In this document: positions 1 through 7,019 of the stretch, one piece after another | Position numbering within the stretch: position 1 is the first letter of the stretch | How the letters are laid out: each line of letters opens with the position of its first letter | Source of the DNA: JAQUGA01 sp038210985 | GTDB taxonomy: Bacteria; Bacteroidota; Bacteroidia; Bacteroidales; WCHB1-69 | DNA: 16,325 bases | Assembly (NCBI GenBank): GCA_038210985.1 | Contig: JBBQWB010000071.1 | Coordinates: 1-16,325, forward strand | Direction: 5' to 3' | Position numbers and translations under genes: made by a program | The notes under the pieces: model-generated | The model's input: the letters and a program-made list of their open reading frames with translations, nothing else | Database searches by the model: none | Told to the model about the DNA's origin: nothing

Positions 1-2
1 GA

Positions 3-440
3 GTTGCACCTGCAATTTATAAAAACTTAGAACAAAAATCGAAAAAAGCAACCATGGGGAAAACCACTATTCCTTTTGAAACTGGAAATTCGGAAGAAAT
101 TAAAACTGAAGATATTACCGATATGGTTTTCAATTTTAATGGTAAAGAATATAGTCCGAGCATGTTTCCAATAATTATGGACGAAAACAATAATATATTA
201 CTCGATTATAGTAAATATTTCGACCCAAAAACCGGAAAGTTTCCTAAAATTGTTTCGGCATCCAAAGATATTATAAACACAATTGGGTCAAAAAAAGGAG
301 CTCAAATAATTGATGTTTTGGAATCGTTTGATGGCACAATTAAAATTGACAACAGTAAAATTGCTAAAAAAATCAACTGGCAAAAAATCGGAAAAGTGGC
401 TACTACTGTTGGAAAAATAGCAATGTCATTAATTTTATAA
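3..440 (+). CDS. C-terminal part of an unknown protein (5' end outside window)
   Basis: The reading frame is open from the first complete codon at position 3, so this is probably the 3' part of a longer gene. The first internal ATG is at 54. It gives 128 residues but has no convincing initiation context, and the 17 codons before it read as ordinary protein. The visible part is hydrophilic and rich in Lys, Ile and Asn. It contains an acidic stretch, a 'FNGKEYSPSMFP' segment, and a short hydrophobic C-terminus (residues about 113-128 from that Met) that is too short for a confident membrane anchor. I do not recognise the family. It lies 12 nt before the FlgT-like gene on the same strand, which suggests co-transcription with that exported protein. 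If ATG 54 is the true start, the product would be a small cytosolic protein. Confidence 0.6.
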   Translation, partial: VAPAIYKNLEQKSKKATMGKTTIPFETGNSEEIKTEDITDMVFNFNGKEYSPSMFPIIMDENNNILLDYSKYFDPKTGKFPKIVSASKDIINTIGSKKGAQIIDVLESFDGTIKIDNSKIAKKINWQKIGKVATTVGKIAMSLIL

Positions 441-452
441 TATCAAAATAAT

Positions 453-1769
453 ATGAGAAAAATTTTAGCAACAATATTTAGTGTATTGCTCTTTGTGGGT
501 GCGATGGCACAGGAAACAACAACCGTTGAGGTTAAAGGTGTTGGTTTAACTCGCGAAGATGCTTTGCAAGATGCACTTCGAACCGCAGTTGGACAAGCAG
601 TTGGAGTGGCAGTTTCATCTCAAACACAAGTAGAAAACTACATGGTGCTTTCGGATGCGATTTCAACCAAAACCGAAGGCTATATTGCAAGTTATACTAT
701 CGTTAAAGAAACTCCGATGAAAGACCGTTTCGAAATTACAGTAAAAGCGGTTGTTAGTTTAGCTCCGTTAAAAGCAGATGTAAATTTAATGGCAAAAACA
801 ATTGGAGGAATTCGATTTTTAGTAATGTTCGATCCACGAAAAGTAAAAGCCGAAGATTTAGATATTTATAATTATACGGTTGAACGGATTAACGAAGCTT
901 TATCAAACCGCAAATATCGGTACATTGAGAAATCAAGATTTGATGAACTCAATAAAGAATCTCAACGAATTTTTCAGGAATCAAAAGATGCCAACGAAGA
1001 AACATACGTTCAACAGTTAGGTTTTAAGGCAGATGCTCAATTTATAATTAAAATTAGCAGCATCCGCATTTCCGAACGAAGTGAAGCGTTTGATACTCGT
1101 ACTTCTTCAAAAATTATTATTGAATTAAAAGCATATGATAATTGTACTGCCGAAGGTCTGGGAACAGTTATTTTGGAAAGCGACTGGAATAGTGGAAAAG
1201 AAGCTAAAGCAACTATGTTTAGTGGTGTAACAACTGCTGTAAATTCAAATATTGATAAACTATTTAAAGTGTTTAATACATATATTGGCGATTGGGTTAA
1301 TAATGGAACTCCTTACGAATTAAGATTTTATGCATCTGGCACATATCGTGATTTTAGAGATTTACGAACAAAACTCAAAACTGATAATAATTTTGGTGGA
1401 CAAATGGAAATTGTAAGTTTTGATAATTATACCAAGTTAATTTGCACCTTCCGTAAACGCCCCGATGAATTAGCAGATAAAATTATCGACTATGCCGACC
1501 AAATTCCGTTTTTTGCAACTAAAGAAATGGATGTTCGATTAATCTACGGACGACAAATTTCGTTTGCTCCTCGCAAAGAAAAAGTACCCGAACTTGATAA
1601 TGTAAAAAACCAATACGAACAACCAAAAGAGGATACGAAAACAACAACTCAACCTAAAACTACTATCCAACCAAAAGTTGAAACAAAAACACCGAACAAA
1701 ACAGCTAAAAAACCAGTGGTGAAAACCACTAAACCAGCTCCAGCTAAAACGGGCGTAAAACCAAAATAA
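453..1769 (+). CDS. Exported protein with FlgT/LPP20-like N-terminal domain and basic C-terminal tail
   Basis: The 438-residue product begins with a signal peptide (residues 1-20, ending AMAQ), so it should be periplasmic or at the outer membrane. Residues about 22-105 look like the FlgT N-terminal/LPP20 fold: a strand with 'VEVKGVG', then a helix 'REDALQDALRTAVGQAVG', then 'EGYIASYTIVKE' and an alternating strand. Residues about 118-285 resemble the CsgG/TolB-like middle module of such proteins ('LGFKADAQFIIKI'). Residues about 287-350 form a small alpha/beta unit ('YELRFYASGTYRDFRDLRTKL'). The end (388-438) is a Thr/Lys/Pro-rich low-complexity tail. In Vibrio, FlgT is a flagellar outer-ring protein, but no flagellar gene is seen here, so an envelope-assembly or lipoprotein-partner role is only an inference. 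It sits between the partial upstream gene (12 nt) and the DUF4476 gene (19 nt), in a probable operon. The domain call is by eye. Confidence 0.8.
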   Translation: MRKILATIFSVLLFVGAMAQETTTVEVKGVGLTREDALQDALRTAVGQAVGVAVSSQTQVENYMVLSDAISTKTEGYIASYTIVKETPMKDRFEITVKAVVSLAPLKADVNLMAKTIGGIRFLVMFDPRKVKAEDLDIYNYTVERINEALSNRKYRYIEKSRFDELNKESQRIFQESKDANEETYVQQLGFKADAQFIIKISSIRISERSEAFDTRTSSKIIIELKAYDNCTAEGLGTVILESDWNSGKEAKATMFSGVTTAVNSNIDKLFKVFNTYIGDWVNNGTPYELRFYASGTYRDFRDLRTKLKTDNNFGGQMEIVSFDNYTKLICTFRKRPDELADKIIDYADQIPFFATKEMDVRLIYGRQISFAPRKEKVPELDNVKNQYEQPKEDTKTTTQPKTTIQPKVETKTPNKTAKKPVVKTTKPAPAKTGVKPK

Positions 1770-1788
1770 ATTAGAAAAAAGATAAAAC

Positions 1789-3108
1789 ATGAAAAAAATA
1801 GGAATATTAATATTGATTTCGCTTTTTGCGTTTCAAATAAATGCACAAGTTAAGTCTTCGTTGACAATTTTTAGTAAGGAAGGTGAAAAGTTTTGGATTG
1901 TTAGAAATGGTATTAAACAAAACGAAAAACCTGCAACTTCGGTTACAATTGATAATATTGTAGATCGTTCGTTTAAAATCAAAGTTTTAATCGACGATGA
2001 TAAATTAACTACGGTTGACCAAAGTATTTATACAATCGATGTAGATGAACAAATTTGTAATTTGACGTATGAATTACGTAAAAAAGACAAAGGAAAATAT
2101 GTTTTACGAACAGTAAGTTATGTGCCGGTAAGTGAAGTAACAACAACTCCGCCTCAACAAACAACAAATCAGTCTCAACAAACACAAACTAATACAACTC
2201 AACCTCAACAAAATCAATCAACAACGATTAATGCAAATGGGGTTAATATGACGGTAACTGATTCAAATACGGGTGTTGATTTTAATGTAAACATGAATGT
2301 TCCAACAAATAGTAAAACCATTACAACCACCACTCAACATTCAAGCACCACAAGTACTATTTCTTCAGGATACATGAAAAATGGTTCGATGTGCCAAACA
2401 TCTTCGATGAGTCCAAAGGCTTATTTGGATTTTAAATACGATATTGAAGCTAAAAACATGTATAATCGTTTGGAATATATTAAATCAATTTTCAGGAAAA
2501 ACTGTATGTTAGCCGAACAGGTTGCTGGTATTATTAAGCTTAATTACCCTACCGTGGATGAACTTGAAGTGGCAAAATTTGGATATCGCTATACATGGGA
2601 TACCGAAAATTATGGGCTTGTTGTAAAAGCCATTAAAAGCGAAAGTAAACAAAAAGAGTTAATTGGTTTTTTGAATGTTGGGTCATCAAATACAACAACC
2701 ACAACTACCTCTTCTTCAACACCACAACAAACCACCTCAACAAGTGCCTATCAAATAAAACAACATACAGGCGGACAAACCACCCAACCTGCAAATGGCA
2801 ACATCAATTGCCGTGGTGCAATGCCAACCGCCGATTTTGAGGAAGCTAAAGCTCAAATGAATAAAGTAAGTTTTGCAGCCGACAAAATGAAAGTTGCAAA
2901 ACAGGTTGTTCAAGCAAACTGTCTTTCAGTTGCTCAAATTAAAGAGTTTTGCAAACTTTTTAGTTTTGAAAATGATAAACTAGAATATGCAAAATTTGCT
3001 TACGATTTTACGTTCGAGAAAAATAAATACTATTTGGTTAATGATGTTTTTAGTTTTTCAAGCTCACGCGATGAACTAGACGAATTTATTCAGAGTAAAC
3101 AAAAATAA
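1789..3108 (+). CDS. Exported protein with two DUF4476 domains and Thr/Gln-rich linkers
   Basis: The 439-residue product has a signal peptide (residues 1-20, 'FQINAQ'). A beta-rich N-terminal part (21-115) is followed by a Thr/Gln/Asn-rich linker (116-195). Then come two related domains of about 95 residues, at 202-295 and 341-435, separated by a second Thr/Ser/Gln linker (300-335). Each repeat starts with Cys, has a 'MS' or 'MP' turn, then helices, an internal Cys ('RKNCM' and 'QANCL') and 'EVAKFGYRYTWD' or 'EYAKFAYDFTFE'. This is the pattern of DUF4476, a domain seen in exported Bacteroidota proteins and without a known biochemical role. The paired Cys residues could form a disulfide in each repeat, which is inference. 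It is the last gene before the terminator at 3153. DNA over the linkers is a degenerate ACA/CAA repeat, which may make it prone to length change. Confidence 0.85.
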   Translation: MKKIGILILISLFAFQINAQVKSSLTIFSKEGEKFWIVRNGIKQNEKPATSVTIDNIVDRSFKIKVLIDDDKLTTVDQSIYTIDVDEQICNLTYELRKKDKGKYVLRTVSYVPVSEVTTTPPQQTTNQSQQTQTNTTQPQQNQSTTINANGVNMTVTDSNTGVDFNVNMNVPTNSKTITTTTQHSSTTSTISSGYMKNGSMCQTSSMSPKAYLDFKYDIEAKNMYNRLEYIKSIFRKNCMLAEQVAGIIKLNYPTVDELEVAKFGYRYTWDTENYGLVVKAIKSESKQKELIGFLNVGSSNTTTTTTSSSTPQQTTSTSAYQIKQHTGGQTTQPANGNINCRGAMPTADFEEAKAQMNKVSFAADKMKVAKQVVQANCLSVAQIKEFCKLFSFENDKLEYAKFAYDFTFEKNKYYLVNDVFSFSSSRDELDEFIQSKQK

Positions 3109-3152
3109 TGGGAAACAATTAGAGCAATTTTATTTGTTGTGGAAACCCAATT

Positions 3153-3182
3153 AAATCCCGAGTTAATTCTCGGGATTTTTTT
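3153..3182 (+). terminator. Rho-independent terminator after the DUF4476 gene
   Basis: A perfect 10-bp stem (3153-3162 AAATCCCGAG with 3169-3178 CTCGGGATTT) surrounds a 6-nt loop and runs into seven T residues (3176-3182). It starts 45 nt after the stop codon of the DUF4476 gene and should end the operon that runs through 3108. Confidence 0.92.
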
Positions 3183-3192
3183 ATTGCCAATA

Positions 3193-3232
3193 TGGTTATA
3201 TCCCCGAGCTTCGCACGGGTTTATCATAGCCA
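3193..3232. repeat. REP-like imperfect palindrome
   Basis: Outer arms TGGTTAT (3193-3199) and ATAGCCA (3226-3232) pair with one T-G wobble. An inner GC-rich hairpin, CCCGAGC (3203-3209) with GCACGGG (3213-3219), pairs with one A-A mismatch around a TTC loop. This GC-rich clip in AT-rich surroundings is typical of repetitive extragenic palindromes. Only one copy lies in the window, so its repetitive nature is inferred. Confidence 0.5.
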
Positions 3233-3297
3233 CTTTTGTTGAAGAATACATTAAATTATTGAAAGAGCAAGGTGTGGATTATTCTCAAAATTTTTGA
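3193..3297 (+). pseudogene. Possible remnant of an IS200-like (Y1) transposase C-terminus
   Basis: One frame reads without a stop through the REP-like element and ends at TGA 3295-3297 with 'EEYIKLLKEQGVDYSQNF'. Bacteroidota IS200-like transposases (Y1_Tnp, COG1943) commonly end with a segment of the form EEYxxLLKxxxVxYxxxF, which this matches from memory of the family. No catalytic HUH motif or Tyr region is present upstream. At most about 20 residues of real homology exist, so it would be a decayed 3' end. Chance similarity is quite possible. Confidence 0.3.
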
Positions 3298-3364
3298 GTA
3301 AAATATCGGAATGACAAAATTTATCTTTTTTTTGAGGTAGCAGTAGATAAAAAAACGATATAAC

Positions 3365-3414
3365 GTCAGTATATAACCTTACTTTAAAATTAAATAGTAA
3401 GGATATATATTGAC
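3365..3414. repeat. Inverted repeat with 19-bp arms (17/19 match)
   Basis: Arm 3365-3383 (GTCAGTATATAACCTTACT) is complementary to 3396-3414 (AGTAAGGATATATATTGAC) with two mismatches, around a 12-nt A/T spacer. It is about 115 nt upstream of the flavin-reductase gene and downstream of the transposase-like remnant. There is no T-run after it, so it is not a standard terminator. It could be an operator, an RNA hairpin, or the end of a small non-autonomous element. Confidence 0.6.
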
Positions 3415-3528
3415 AAAAATTTGTAAATGTCAACTCAAAAACCATATCAAAATAAACCATCAAACTAAAATTTGCCTGAGTTTGTTATGATTTTTTTTTA
3501 ATTTTACCACAGCAATCAAATATTTACA

Positions 3529-4116
3529 ATGAAAAAAACATCTACTATCTTATTATTATTATTTCTATTGATTACAAGTTTCTCACAAAACAAAAACACT
3601 ATGGAACATTTTAAAAAAATTGAAGCAACACAGCTTACCGAAAACGTTTTCGATTTAATGGATACACAATGGATGTTAGTAGCAGCTGGCAGTCCCGACA
3701 CAAAATTTAATATGATGACAGCTAGTTGGGGCGGATTAGGATGGCTTTGGGAAAAACCAGTTTCATTCATTTTTGTTCGTCCGCAACGATACACTTTTGA
3801 GTTTACCGAAAAAGAAGACTATTATACAATTTCATTTTATGCCGAGCAATATCGCGATGTTTTAAATTTAATGGGTTCAAAATCGGGTCGAAATTTCGAC
3901 AAAATGACACAATCGGGACTCACTCCATTTAAAACTCCAAACGGAAGCGTTGCTTTTAAAGAAGCTCGAATTATAATTGAATGCAAAAAACTATTTTCTA
4001 CTTTCTTAAAAGAGGAAGATTTTATAGATAAAGAAGTAGTAAAATCTAAATATCCAAATAAAGATTTTCACAAAATGTACGTTGGCGAAATTGTAAATGT
4101 TTGGATTAGAGAATAG
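3529..4116 (+). CDS. Flavin reductase-like (FMN-binding split-barrel) protein with predicted signal peptide
   Basis: The 195-residue product matches the flavin reductase-like split-barrel family of Bacteroidota. The flavin-binding strand is 'FNMMTASWGGLG' (60-71), followed by 'VRPQRYTFEF' (83-92), 'GSKSGRNFDK' (116-125) and the closing 'HKMYVGEIVNVWI' (181-193). Such proteins bind FMN and usually work in the cytoplasm. Here residues 1-20 form a textbook signal peptide (Lys-Lys, a Leu/Ile core, then SFSQ), so the long form would be exported. An in-frame ATG at 3601 (Met25, 'MEHFKKIE') would give a normal cytosolic form. I keep 3529 because the hydrophobic N-terminus is continuous with the frame and unlikely by chance. 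The CPBP protease gene follows after 32 nt. Substrate unknown. Confidence 0.85.
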   Translation: MKKTSTILLLLFLLITSFSQNKNTMEHFKKIEATQLTENVFDLMDTQWMLVAAGSPDTKFNMMTASWGGLGWLWEKPVSFIFVRPQRYTFEFTEKEDYYTISFYAEQYRDVLNLMGSKSGRNFDKMTQSGLTPFKTPNGSVAFKEARIIIECKKLFSTFLKEEDFIDKEVVKSKYPNKDFHKMYVGEIVNVWIRE

Positions 4117-4148
4117 TTAGTATTTGCAAAAAAAAATGCTAAGTTTTC

Positions 4149-5105
4149 ATGCACATACTTTGTGCGAAAAAAAACAAGTCTATGCTCGATTTTACAATAT
4201 TAAAAAACAAAGCTTTTTATCACAAAATATTGGTTTTTGTGATGCTGTTTATGGCTATGTACATTATTGTTCCTATTGTTTTTCTTGTATTTAGTTTGCT
4301 TTTTGTTGGAAAAGATGCACTCGATAATTTAACAGAAGAAGGAATTAATTCAAATATTTCGTGGCTAAAAATCATGCAAATAACAACTCAAATTGGAATT
4401 TTTGCTGGCACTGCGTGGATTTTTGCACGCTTAAATACCAAAAAAACTTTCGAGTTCCTTTATTTGTCAAATAGAGGCAGCTTTTTATTTTATATTTTTT
4501 CGATTGTTGCGTTAATGTTTTCGCTTCCATTGGTTTATATTTTAATGCAAGCAAATCAAGCGATTCATTTTCCCGAATCATTATCATGGCTCGTAAACTC
4601 GTTGAGAAGTCAAGAATTAGCCTCCGAAAAAACGATGGAATTGTTTTTAAACGTTTCAGGTATCGGTGGACTTCTTTTTAATCTTTTTTTAATTGCCATC
4701 GTTCCAGCTGTTTGTGAAGAGCTTTTGTTTAGGGGAGCATTGCAACGAATTTTACTCGAACGAACAAAAAAGGTTCATTTAAGTGTATTTATTTCAGCGG
4801 TTTTGTTTAGTGCGATGCACATGCAGTTTTTTTCATTTTTTCCAAGGCTAGCACTTGGATTGGTTCTGGGTTACGCTGTTGCTTATGGCATGTCGCTTGG
4901 ACCAGCTATGGTTGCCCATGCTCTAAATAATGGAATTTCGGTTGTGGTAGCCTATTTATATTACAATGGCTATATTTCGTCAAATTATCAGGACGTTGGA
5001 GGAACTTCAAACGTTTGGATAATTATTTTAACCTCTTTGTTATGTGTGCTTTTCATAGTTTTAATGTATAAGCGAAGATTTGTGCCACAAAAAACATCCA
5101 CATGA
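4149..5105 (+). CDS. CPBP/CAAX-type intramembrane metalloprotease (ABI family)
   Basis: This 318-residue multi-pass membrane protein carries the three ABI/CPBP signatures: EExxxR at E190, E191 and R195 ('EELLFRG'), FxxxH at F220 and H224 ('FSAMH'), and HxxxN at H257 and N261 ('HALNN'). These residues line the glutamate/histidine metalloprotease site of the Rce1-like fold. Hydrophobic segments lie at about 27-53, 80-93, 110-134, 172-189, 211-227, 232-248, 252-270 and 288-306. Substrates of bacterial members are mostly unknown. The start could instead be ATG 4182 (Met12, 'MLDFTILKNK'), since the first codons sit in a small GCACA/TGTGC hairpin (4151-4165). The stop overlaps the start of the glycosidase gene by 4 nt (ATGA), which implies translational coupling. 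Confidence 0.88.
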   Translation: MHILCAKKNKSMLDFTILKNKAFYHKILVFVMLFMAMYIIVPIVFLVFSLLFVGKDALDNLTEEGINSNISWLKIMQITTQIGIFAGTAWIFARLNTKKTFEFLYLSNRGSFLFYIFSIVALMFSLPLVYILMQANQAIHFPESLSWLVNSLRSQELASEKTMELFLNVSGIGGLLFNLFLIAIVPAVCEELLFRGALQRILLERTKKVHLSVFISAVLFSAMHMQFFSFFPRLALGLVLGYAVAYGMSLGPAMVAHALNNGISVVVAYLYYNGYISSNYQDVGGTSNVWIIILTSLLCVLFIVLMYKRRFVPQKTST

Positions 5106-6556
5106 GCAAAGTTCGATTTTTTTGTTTATTCTTTTTTATACTTATTATACAATCGATGTTTTCGCAACGAACAAGCGATCAACAAGTAAAACTCGATAGA
5201 GGGAAATTTAAACTTAATAATGTTGATTTTTTTCCAATGGTTTTAAATTATCAAATGGATATTTATTCCATTGATGGTAAAAGTTTTTTTGCAGGTCCAC
5301 ATCATGGATATTCTGCCAATAATAATCGTTGTTGTTCCAACGAAACCGATGCTTTAATGGCGCTTTTTTCCGACTTTGTCCGAATCAAAGAGATGGGTTT
5401 TAATTGCATTCGACTTTGTGGTTTAGAGATGGAGGCAATGAGTCAAACATCAAATAAAAACATCTACTTTTTGACAAAAAACGGTCAGAATATTGAAAAC
5501 TTGAAAGTAACGTATTCCAAAATACATGGAAAAGTATTGGTTTCTATTTTAAATAAAGTATTAAACGAGGCTAACGAAGCTGGGTTAAAAGTTATTTTAC
5601 TCACTGGAAGTGCAAATTTACATCGTCGAAAAATTGCCGAAACATACGCCGACTGGCTTTCACTTTTAGCCGATTCGTTAAAAAACAATCCCGCATTGTT
5701 TGCGTATGATTTATATAACGAGCCAATTTATTCATCATCGGTGCTAACAAGCAAAACTGAAATGGAACGAATTACTCGAAATTGGTATAAGGCAATACGA
5801 AAAAAAGACAAATCGGCACTTATTACATATGGTTTGTTGGGACACGAAGATGTTATGATTTGGGATCCAATGCTTGTTAATTGCGATTTTTTAAGTTTTC
5901 ACTTGTATCCAAAACCAACAGATTTTGGGTATATTGAAGCCTCCTTAAAATGGCTGAAAAACAATATTAAAAAACCATGGATTATTGGTGAAACTGGGTA
6001 TAGTGGAAACGATACAGCTGCCACATATCCGGCTTGGGGTAGTAACGAAATGCAAAAAAAATATGCGGAGTTTTCTATCGAAAAGGCTATTTGTTCGGGT
6101 GCAGCAGGATTTTCGTGGTGGGTGTATCGCGATGTGTTTTGGGGAAGCGATCAAAATTGGTTTGGATTAATTGATCAAAAAGGGAATTTAAAACCTGCTG
6201 CTGAAGTGTTTAAAACTTGGAAACCGAAAATCATAACAGAAGACTGCAATCGTGCCGACGATTTACATTATTACCGAACCGACGATTGCACTTATCAAAT
6301 AAAGGGTTTGGTGGAAGACGAAAAAGGCACTCCAATTCAGGATGCGGTAATTTATGGTTGGAATAAAAAATGGGAAAAACACGTATGTACTTTTTCGGAT
6401 AAATGGGGAAATTTTACGTTATGTTCTTCAGACGAAATTACCTACATAAAAATTTCAGCATTAGGCAAAAAAACCTTGCATAAACTTGTTTATTTTGAAA
6501 ACGATAAAGTATTAACAATTGGCAGAATGGAACTAAAATTATACAACGAAAAATAA
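5102..6556 (+). CDS. Secreted glycoside hydrolase, GH5-like (cellulase fold), with C-terminal beta domain
   Basis: The 484-residue product has a signal peptide (about 1-22, 'SMFSQ'). A TIM-barrel glycosidase domain spans roughly 30-375. The likely acid/base is E207 in 'DLYNEPI' and the likely nucleophile is E297 in 'WIIGETGY'. 'SFHLYP' with H267 and an aromatic patch 'GFSWWVYRD' (336-344) also fit clan GH-A enzymes such as GH5. Residues about 397-475 resemble a carboxypeptidase-regulatory-like beta-sandwich ('IKGLVEDEKGTPIQDAVIYGW'), common at the ends of Bacteroidota secreted proteins. The exact GH family and polysaccharide are not visible. No SusC/SusD genes are nearby, so this is not a classic polysaccharide utilisation locus. 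It overlaps the CPBP protease gene by 4 nt and is last in its transcription unit. Confidence 0.83.
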   Translation: MSKVRFFCLFFFILIIQSMFSQRTSDQQVKLDRGKFKLNNVDFFPMVLNYQMDIYSIDGKSFFAGPHHGYSANNNRCCSNETDALMALFSDFVRIKEMGFNCIRLCGLEMEAMSQTSNKNIYFLTKNGQNIENLKVTYSKIHGKVLVSILNKVLNEANEAGLKVILLTGSANLHRRKIAETYADWLSLLADSLKNNPALFAYDLYNEPIYSSSVLTSKTEMERITRNWYKAIRKKDKSALITYGLLGHEDVMIWDPMLVNCDFLSFHLYPKPTDFGYIEASLKWLKNNIKKPWIIGETGYSGNDTAATYPAWGSNEMQKKYAEFSIEKAICSGAAGFSWWVYRDVFWGSDQNWFGLIDQKGNLKPAAEVFKTWKPKIITEDCNRADDLHYYRTDDCTYQIKGLVEDEKGTPIQDAVIYGWNKKWEKHVCTFSDKWGNFTLCSSDEITYIKISALGKKTLHKLVYFENDKVLTIGRMELKLYNEK

Positions 6557-6663
6557 AAAACTACTTATATTCGTAAGTTTGATTATCTGTGTTTTAAATT
6601 CATTTATTTGTCTTTTTCAGTAACAACTCCTAGTCTTTTTGCAGAAAAATAACAATAATTATT

Positions 6664-6697
6664 TCAATTTAGTCGCAATCCACTGCGACTAAATTGA
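6664..6697. repeat. Perfect 14-bp inverted repeat (stem-loop)
   Basis: TCAATTTAGTCGCA (6664-6677) and TGCGACTAAATTGA (6684-6697) are exact reverse complements around a 6-nt loop. It lies 108 nt after the glycosidase stop and is followed by GTTTTAA, a weak T-tract. It may act as the terminator of the 3529-6556 unit, or as an operator or processed RNA end. The function is not decided by sequence. Confidence 0.75.
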
Positions 6698-6957
6698 GTT
6701 TTAATCGCAATTATTATAGACCTTTGCATTACAAAATTTTCAAAGACAACTATTGAAGAGAGAAATGAAATCATCCATGTGGTTCCAATTATTGACTGGC
6801 TTTTATCTCCAAGTTGATAAACTGTAAATTTATTTTTGATATTTAAACTTCAATATTACAATAATTATGATTTTTTAAAACAACTTAAGCTGTTAATGCC
6901 TATCATTAGAAGTGTGATTTAAAATAATAGTTATAAATTTGGCGTTTATCTATTTCT

Positions 6958-6989
6958 TTTGTCCGTATTAAATGAATATAGTACTTTTG
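6958..6989 (+). promoter_or_regulatory. Bacteroidota-type housekeeping promoter for the S41-M28-rsmI operon
   Basis: A -33 box TTTG (6958-6961) is followed after 20 nt by the -7 box TACTTTTG (6982-6989), a full match to TAnnTTTG. Transcription should begin around 6994-6997. This places the ATG at 6972 outside the transcript and supports the start at 7020. Confidence 0.7.
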
Positions 6990-7019
6990 CTTATCAATAA
7001 AAAGAAACAATCTATTATT

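Larger units (their letters stand above)
3109..3528. other. 420-bp intergenic region, non-coding
   Basis: No convincing gene is present. The region holds the terminator at 3153-3182, a REP-like palindrome at 3193-3232, a short peptide-like remnant ending at 3297, and a long inverted repeat at 3365-3414. A smaller TTGACA/TGTCAA pair lies at 3410-3433. The promoter of the downstream flavin-reductase gene should lie near 3470-3510, but no clean TTTG plus TAnnTTTG pair was found. TAATTTTA at 3499-3506 is the nearest candidate. Confidence 0.7.
6557..7019. other. 463-bp intergenic region before the S41 peptidase gene
   Basis: No real gene is seen. The largest small frame that looks plausible, 6765-6827 (20 codons), lacks supporting signals. 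The stretch contains the perfect 14-bp hairpin at 6664-6697, a possible extra -7 box TAAATTTG at 6934-6941 without a good -33 element, and the strong promoter at 6958-6989. The remainder is featureless A/T-rich DNA. Confidence 0.7.

Noticed and set aside
1539..1846. Minus-strand Phe/Trp-rich frames opposite the Lys/Thr/Pro tail of the FlgT-like gene
   Set aside because: They are the antisense of low-complexity Lys/Thr codons, which creates false hydrophobic proteins.
2150..2220. CAA/ACA-rich direct repeats considered as a CRISPR or tandem repeat array
   Set aside because: The units are irregular and in frame, encoding the Thr/Gln linker of the DUF4476 protein; no constant repeat and unique spacer pattern.
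3365..3414. Integron attC site
   Set aside because: No proper R'/R'' core pair with GTTRRRY/RYYYAAC ends, no integrase, and no cassette-like gene arrangement.
3251..3463. 70-codon minus-strand frame in the gap after the DUF4476 gene
   Set aside because: Composition is that of translated A/T-rich non-coding DNA, and it crosses the inverted repeat at 3365-3414.
4151..4165. GCACA/TGTGC hairpin at the CPBP gene start as a riboswitch or thermosensor
   Set aside because: Only a 5-bp stem, expected by chance; it merely adds doubt about which start codon is used.
6765..6827. 20-codon frame between the glycosidase and the S41 peptidase
   Set aside because: Very short, no promoter or composition support, and no recognisable product.
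6972..7019. Longer N-terminus of the S41 peptidase from ATG 6972
   Set aside because: The promoter -7 box lies within it (6982-6989) and the signal peptide starts cleanly at ATG 7020.
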